Assembly: GCF_003286085.1 (NCBI RefSeq)
Contig: NW_020825312.1
Location: forward strand, 6,448,001-6,512,000
DNA length: 64,000 nt
Source: Drosophila persimilis
Taxonomy: Eukaryota; Arthropoda; Insecta; Diptera; Drosophilidae
Direction: 5' to 3'
How positions within the stretch are numbered: the stretch's first letter is position 1; the number at the start of each line of letters is the position of its first letter. The notes beneath the pieces are model-generated. The model was not told where the DNA came from and searched no databases. It saw only the letters and a list, made by a program, of their open reading frames with translations. The translations under genes and the position numbers were made by a program. Below are positions 59,894 through 64,000 of this stretch, one piece after another.

Positions 59894-60405
59894 CCTTGGG
59901 TCGATTGCTTGATCTGTGCTTTGTATCGGATCCGACCTTAGTGTTGTTAAACCGAGCCCTTCCGCTCACTACACCTGAAGACGCCTACCATCCTACTTCG
60001 AAGTGTCGCTAGATATAGGACCAACTATATTGGATCGGTCGAGTAGGCCACCTGAACGTGTCCGTTGCTTTCGTAAAGCCGAGTTTACGAAGCTTTCTAG
60101 TGTCCCGCTTTCTTGTCCGATTAGATCTGGAAAACCTCCTTGGTTTACCAAAGAGTTATCCAGCCTAAAAAACTTAAGATCAAGACTTTATAACAAATTT
60201 CAGGAAGTTGGTTCTCCTACTTCTCACTCTCGCTATGTAATAGATCGGTCAAACTTTTCAGTTCTTAATGCACAATGCTATAAGAACTACCTATCTCGAT
60301 GCAGGATACGTTTTTCTCAGGACCCTAAACAGTTTTACTGCTTCGTAAACAGTAAGCGTAGAATGTCCGCACACCCATCCTCGCTATCATTTTGTAATAC
60401 GTTGT
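59894..60405 (+). mobile_element. LINE fragment: end of endonuclease and linker before RT
   Basis: The first frame gives GRLLDLCFVSDPTLVLLN and LPLTTPEDAYHP, the end of an apurinic-type endonuclease. After a frame change a second frame (from 60,003) gives SGKPPWFTKELSSLKNLRSR and YKNYLSRCRIRFSQDPKQFY, then CFVNSKRR, the linker that precedes RT in jockey/CR1-like LINEs. RT itself does not follow here. The RT piece at the right edge of the window could be its continuation. Confidence 0.7.
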
Positions 60406-60411
60406 AGCGGC

Positions 60412-60558
60412 CTGAAGCGACGTAGAACGAAGTTCGATAGGTTTGGCGGGTCAGATTAATCGGTTAAAATAATTTAAGACCACGAAATCGATCTCGGGGC
60501 CTCTCGTTAAAGGGTTGTATGTATCCCTGGCCCCGAACTTCGTTCTACGTCGCTTCAG
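60412..60558. repeat. 147-bp element with perfect 25-bp inverted ends
   Basis: The left arm is 60,412-60,436 (starts CTGAAGCGACGTAG) and the right arm 60,534-60,558 (ends CTACGTCGCTTCAG). They are exact reverse complements over 25 bp. Inside, CGGGGCC and GGCCCCG make a second, nested pairing. There is no coding capacity and no clear target-site duplication. It may be a MITE-like remnant or a structured RNA/DNA hairpin. Confidence 0.7.
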
Positions 60559-60563
60559 TTAAA

Positions 60564-60647
60564 CCCTTTAACGGGCGCAGAGATGCTTTGACCCTTTAAC
60601 AGGTGCAGAGATGCTTTGAACATTTAACAGGCGCGGGGCTGCAATGT
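60564..60647. repeat. 28-bp tandem repeat, three units
   Basis: CCCTTTAAC starts units at 60,564 and 60,592, and a degenerate ACATTTAAC starts a third at 60,620. Units share GCAGAGATGCTTTGA. A related CGTTAAAGGG, inverted, lies inside the adjacent hairpin element, so the two may have a common origin. Confidence 0.7.
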
Positions 60648-61254
60648 CTGACCAACATGCTTCGACATCCTTTTCCGGTTAAAATCTTGTCGAGATCAGT
60701 TGTGTGCATGCAAACAATTCTTTGTAAAAGTGCCATCCACGGAAAATTCCGTTGTGGACCTATTCGACACTGTATGGAAAAGACTTACCTTTCGTTCGAT
60801 CGCTATATTTTGGGTGAGTGCGAAAAAAAATGTCAGCAGAACAGGTTTTCATCTGATTTTCTGTTGCTCAGTGGCGGAGTGGCGGGCCAAGGGAGTCCCG
60901 AAAGAGGTCCCGCCCGGAGGAAAGACCTTCAAAGACCGGACGGTCTTTCGCCTATCGCGTGGGGAAGCGACACACGATATTCAAACGCACCCCACCTTTC
61001 AGTCGCCAGCTAAGTAAGCCGCAGAGCGCAGCCTGCCGGTGGCTGGAGTGGGATCCGTTAAAAGATACTAAAACAAAACACAAGTGGGGAAAACACTTAA
61101 CCAATGCATTCTTAAAATAACCCTAATGTAAGCATGCCCTCAAATAGACACCCGCAGTAAAATGTATCCTTTTCGTAGGTCTAACGATGATTATAGAATA
61201 CAAAATTGTACCTCCTACCTCCTTGTCAAATCATATATAAGGCTCTGATTTTAT
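60648..61254. other. Unassigned sequence with overlapping open frames
   Basis: Two plus-strand frames (to 61,013 and 61,017) are open for over 100 codons over the same DNA. Segments such as KGVPKEVPPGGKTFKDRTVF look protein-like but match no family I know. It could be a transposon remnant. Confidence 0.3.
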
Positions 61255-62371
61255 TATACCCGATACTCAAAATGAGTATTGGGGTATATTAGATTTGTGG
61301 TAAAAGTGGATGTGTGTAACGTCCAGAAGGAATCGTTTCCGACCCCATAAAGTATATATATTCTTGATCAGCATCAATAGCCGAGTCGATTGAGCCATGT
61401 CTGTCTGTCCGTCTGTCCGTCCGTCCGTCTGTCCGTCTGTCCGTCCCCTTCAGCGCCTAATGCTCAAAGACTATAAGAGCTAGAGCAACGATGTTTTGGA
61501 TCCAGACTTCTGTGATATGTCACTGCTACAAAAATATTTCAAAACTTTGCCCCGCCCACTTCCGCCCCCACAAAGGGCGAAAATCTGTGGCATCCACAAT
61601 TTTAAAGATACGAGAAAACAAAAAACGCAGAATCGTAGAGAATGACCATATCTTTTAGACTGCAGAATCTGAATTGGATCGTATTACTATTATAGCCAGC
61701 ATCAAGAAAACAATTTCATTTTTTCTCGCCCTGTCTCTCTCTAACACACAGGTAGCATAGGCGGCTTTGCTTAGAGTAAAACATTAGCGCCTAGATCTCA
61801 GAGACTATAAAAGCTAGAGCAACCAAATTTGGTATCCACACTCCTAATATATCAGACCGAGACGAGTTTGTTTCAAAATTTCGCCACACCCCCTTCCGCC
61901 CCCGCAAAGGATGCAAATCTGGGGATATTCACAAATCTCAAAGACTATTAACGCTAGAGTAACCAAATTTGGAATCCGCACTTCTCTTAGATCTCACTAT
62001 AAAACGTGTATCTCAAAATTTCGCCCCACCCCCTTCCGCCCACACAAAGGACGAAAATCTGTTGCATCCACAATATTGCAGATTCGAGAAAACTAAAAAC
62101 GGAGAATCATAGATAACGACCATATCTATCAGATTGCTGAATCTGGATCAGATCAGATAATTTTTGTAGCCAAAAGGAACAAATCAATTTGCAGTGGCTA
62201 CGCAGCGCGTGACATCACGCTCAGACTGATTTTCTGTCTCTCTCGCACGCACTCTTTGTCGTATCGTTTAATATTAGCGGCGTCTGCCGGAGGAAAGCCA
62301 TACTGACTTAGTATCGGGTATAACTGTAGAGTTGCGGTGTCCGCAGCAACTCACAACGTTCCCCCTCGTTT
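61255..62371 (+). mobile_element. INE-1/DINE-1-like repeat (copy 2)
   Basis: The family is the same as at 42,056: it begins TATACCCGATACTCAAAATG, has the inverted AGTATCGGGTATA at 62,310-62,322 and the same tail to about 62,371. The GTCC/GTCT tract is at about 61,399-61,446. It is longer than copy 1 and keeps repeated CAAAATTTCGCC-type blocks in the middle that copy 1 has partly lost. It is non-coding. Confidence 0.72.
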
Positions 62372-63859
62372 TAAGAATAAAGTTTAGTTTTAATTTACAA
62401 CTCAACTCGCAAATGTCTAGACTTTTCTTTTAAGGTCTTAACAATCATTATCTTTTAAAGTTCCCATTGGAATTCCATGAAATCTTATTCAGGATTCGCA
62501 GTTATGAATATTGTTAAACATCTCTATTTTTAATTCTTCTTTAAACATTCGTTAAACTCGTATCATGCTTCGATCGATCTTTATAAATATTCATAATCCA
62601 TCTTAAGCAGTTAAATTCGGATTGAATTGTTCGGAGGAAAATTTCCCAAATATTCTTTGGCTCGACATGCAAAGAGCGTAGGTCGGGATGAGAATTCTGA
62701 GTTGTAGCATGATAGATTCTCCGTACTGTAGACCACCTTTCCGAATTAACGCTTGTTTTCAGCATACGCCGGAAGATCGAAACTAATCCTTGCCCAACCT
62801 CACGAATTGTAAATCTCTGACACCGGCCTGTCGAGGCCTAAGCCTGAGTGCTTTACCTTGGGCGCTCGGCTCATTGGCTAACCAGAAATGACTTCGGAAT
62901 TCGGTTATCGGCTGTGCTCCACATAGGAGATCACGTTTTGTCAGCCAAGTTGACTATTTGATGGTTTTGATTCAACCCGAATTTAGATATTTAACGATTT
63001 AGAACATAATTGTGCGATATGCAAGGGTTACGAATTCAATTAGAATTAAGCACGAATATTAACTTTATTTAATATATCATCGCCATATAATCAAATATCC
63101 TTATATATAACCACTACGAATTACCTATCTTTAGTAGCTGTTAAGATCATTTCCTATGTTGCCATATCTAGTTTAATTTTGTCTTTTAAGAACTTGTATT
63201 CCTCCTCCAGTTCGGCAGAAAATCATTGACGGTCGTCCGAACCCTTGGTGTGTTTTTCCGAGCACTGTCTGGTCATTCGTTCCACCTACGATACCAATAC
63301 CCCAACAAAAGTGCAACTGAAGAATGCCTCTTTCCGGCCAGGAGCTGACAAACTTTCACGATTAAATTTAGTTTGATAATTTTGTTGGAAAATTTTAAAA
63401 TAATGAAGTGCCAAAAAGTTTAGATAAAAGAAAATAATGGACTCAATGCTAGCTCGCGCGTTTTCGTAGAAGGTCAAAAGGGGTCATCGAAGAACGGACG
63501 ATTCCGTGATGATGACCAAAGGTAGGGCGGGTATAGACTCCGCATAAAATCTGCGGACATAGGCCCCGATGTCTCTCCGTTTTCCTCGGCTCCTACACCC
63601 CTTTCCTATTTATCCCTCTTTCTTTTCACTACCATCTCCTTTCCTGTTCCCTATCTCCTCTTCCTCTTTCGCCATCTTTTCGCCAATTCTACCGTTTTAG
63701 CAATAAGTCGCAGCACGCTATATTCTGGCAATATTATTAATGACCGAAGCCTCGAGTCTGGGTTGATCTGAGGGAGCAACAACTCCACCCCCAAAGCCGA
63801 CGAGCTAGAGCCGGATATTTATTAGCGTGCCCAGCTCTCTCAAATCGTAACGCCCGTTT
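62372..63859. other. Unassigned sequence with a pyrimidine tract
   Basis: No recognised gene is visible. A CT-rich tract of about 100 bp lies near 63,584-63,680. An imperfect palindrome around GGTCATCG/CGATGACC-like sequence lies near 63,482-63,522. Confidence 0.35.
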
Positions 63860-64000
63860 TCCAAAAACGTCTCGTTGCACGTTACAAAGTCGGCAAAAGA
63901 ATCGTTTATAATGCCTCTCCATAAAAAAGGTAGCAAGTCTGACGCAAAAAATTATAGAGGTATAGCAAAGTTATCCGCTATAACTTCGAATTTGCAGCAT
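63860..64000 (+). mobile_element. LINE reverse-transcriptase fragment running off the window
   Basis: The last part reads ESFIMPLHKKGSKSDAKNYR then GIAKLSAITSNLQH, the first conserved RT block of jockey/CR1-like LINEs (PxxKKGxxxxxxNYRGI). It continues past the window edge. Order and orientation fit it being the RT part of the LINE whose linker is at 59,894-60,405, displaced by about 3 kb of later insertions. Confidence 0.65.

Noticed and set aside
1-64000. tRNA, rRNA or other structured RNA genes
   Set aside because: I saw no cloverleaf with A and B boxes and no rRNA-like conserved segments, although a covariance search was not possible.

Overview
The window looks like nuclear DNA of a Drosophila species, most likely of the obscura group. 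The support is introns of 49-74 bp, dense (CA)n, (GA)n and (TGTA)n microsatellites, a MADF/BESS gene, INE-1/DINE-1-like repeats, a BEL/Pao LTR element, and several Argonaute-2 (AGO2) paralogue pieces. Obscura-group species are known for repeated AGO2 duplication. The species call is an inference.

Layout. About 1-35 kb is gene-poor, microsatellite-rich euchromatin. It holds one supported exon of a minus-strand glutamine-rich gene (3,376-3,947) with a leader that may start at a splice acceptor near 5,493. It also holds one complete plus-strand gene at 19,359-21,234, which encodes two MADF domains and a BESS motif. The rest of this half is intronic or intergenic, with a recurring promoter-like GGCAAC motif and three short elements bounded by TGATACCCTT / AAGGGTAT.

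About 35-64 kb is a block of transposon and gene fragments. Four pieces derive from AGO2 paralogues: a 5' region with N-terminal exons (35,990-37,275, +), a small N-terminal piece (40,604-40,858, -), a MID-PIWI half with stop codon (45,549-59,122, -), and a promoter/first-exon piece (59,436-59,893, +). Between and around them lie non-LTR retrotransposon fragments (37,676-40,603; 59,894-60,405; from about 63,860 to the end), two INE-1-like copies (42,056-42,904; 61,255-62,371), a PIF/Harbinger-type transposase fragment (59,152-59,424), a fold-back tandem repeat (37,273-37,683) and a small inverted-repeat element (60,412-60,558).

The central feature is a 12,160-bp tandem BEL/Pao element of three 398-bp LTRs and two internal regions (45,665-57,824). 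It is flanked by one 5-bp target-site duplication, ATGAC. It lies inside the last intron of the minus-strand AGO2 paralogue, antisense to it: the last 29 codons of AGO2 are left of the element and the rest of the PIWI domain is right of it. Removing the element and one ATGAC leaves a 71-bp intron, like its neighbours. The AGO2 copy keeps an open frame, canonical splice sites and the slicer residues, but its N and PAZ regions are missing through a join inside one exon, leaving a MID-PIWI-only Argonaute. Whether it is expressed cannot be told from sequence.
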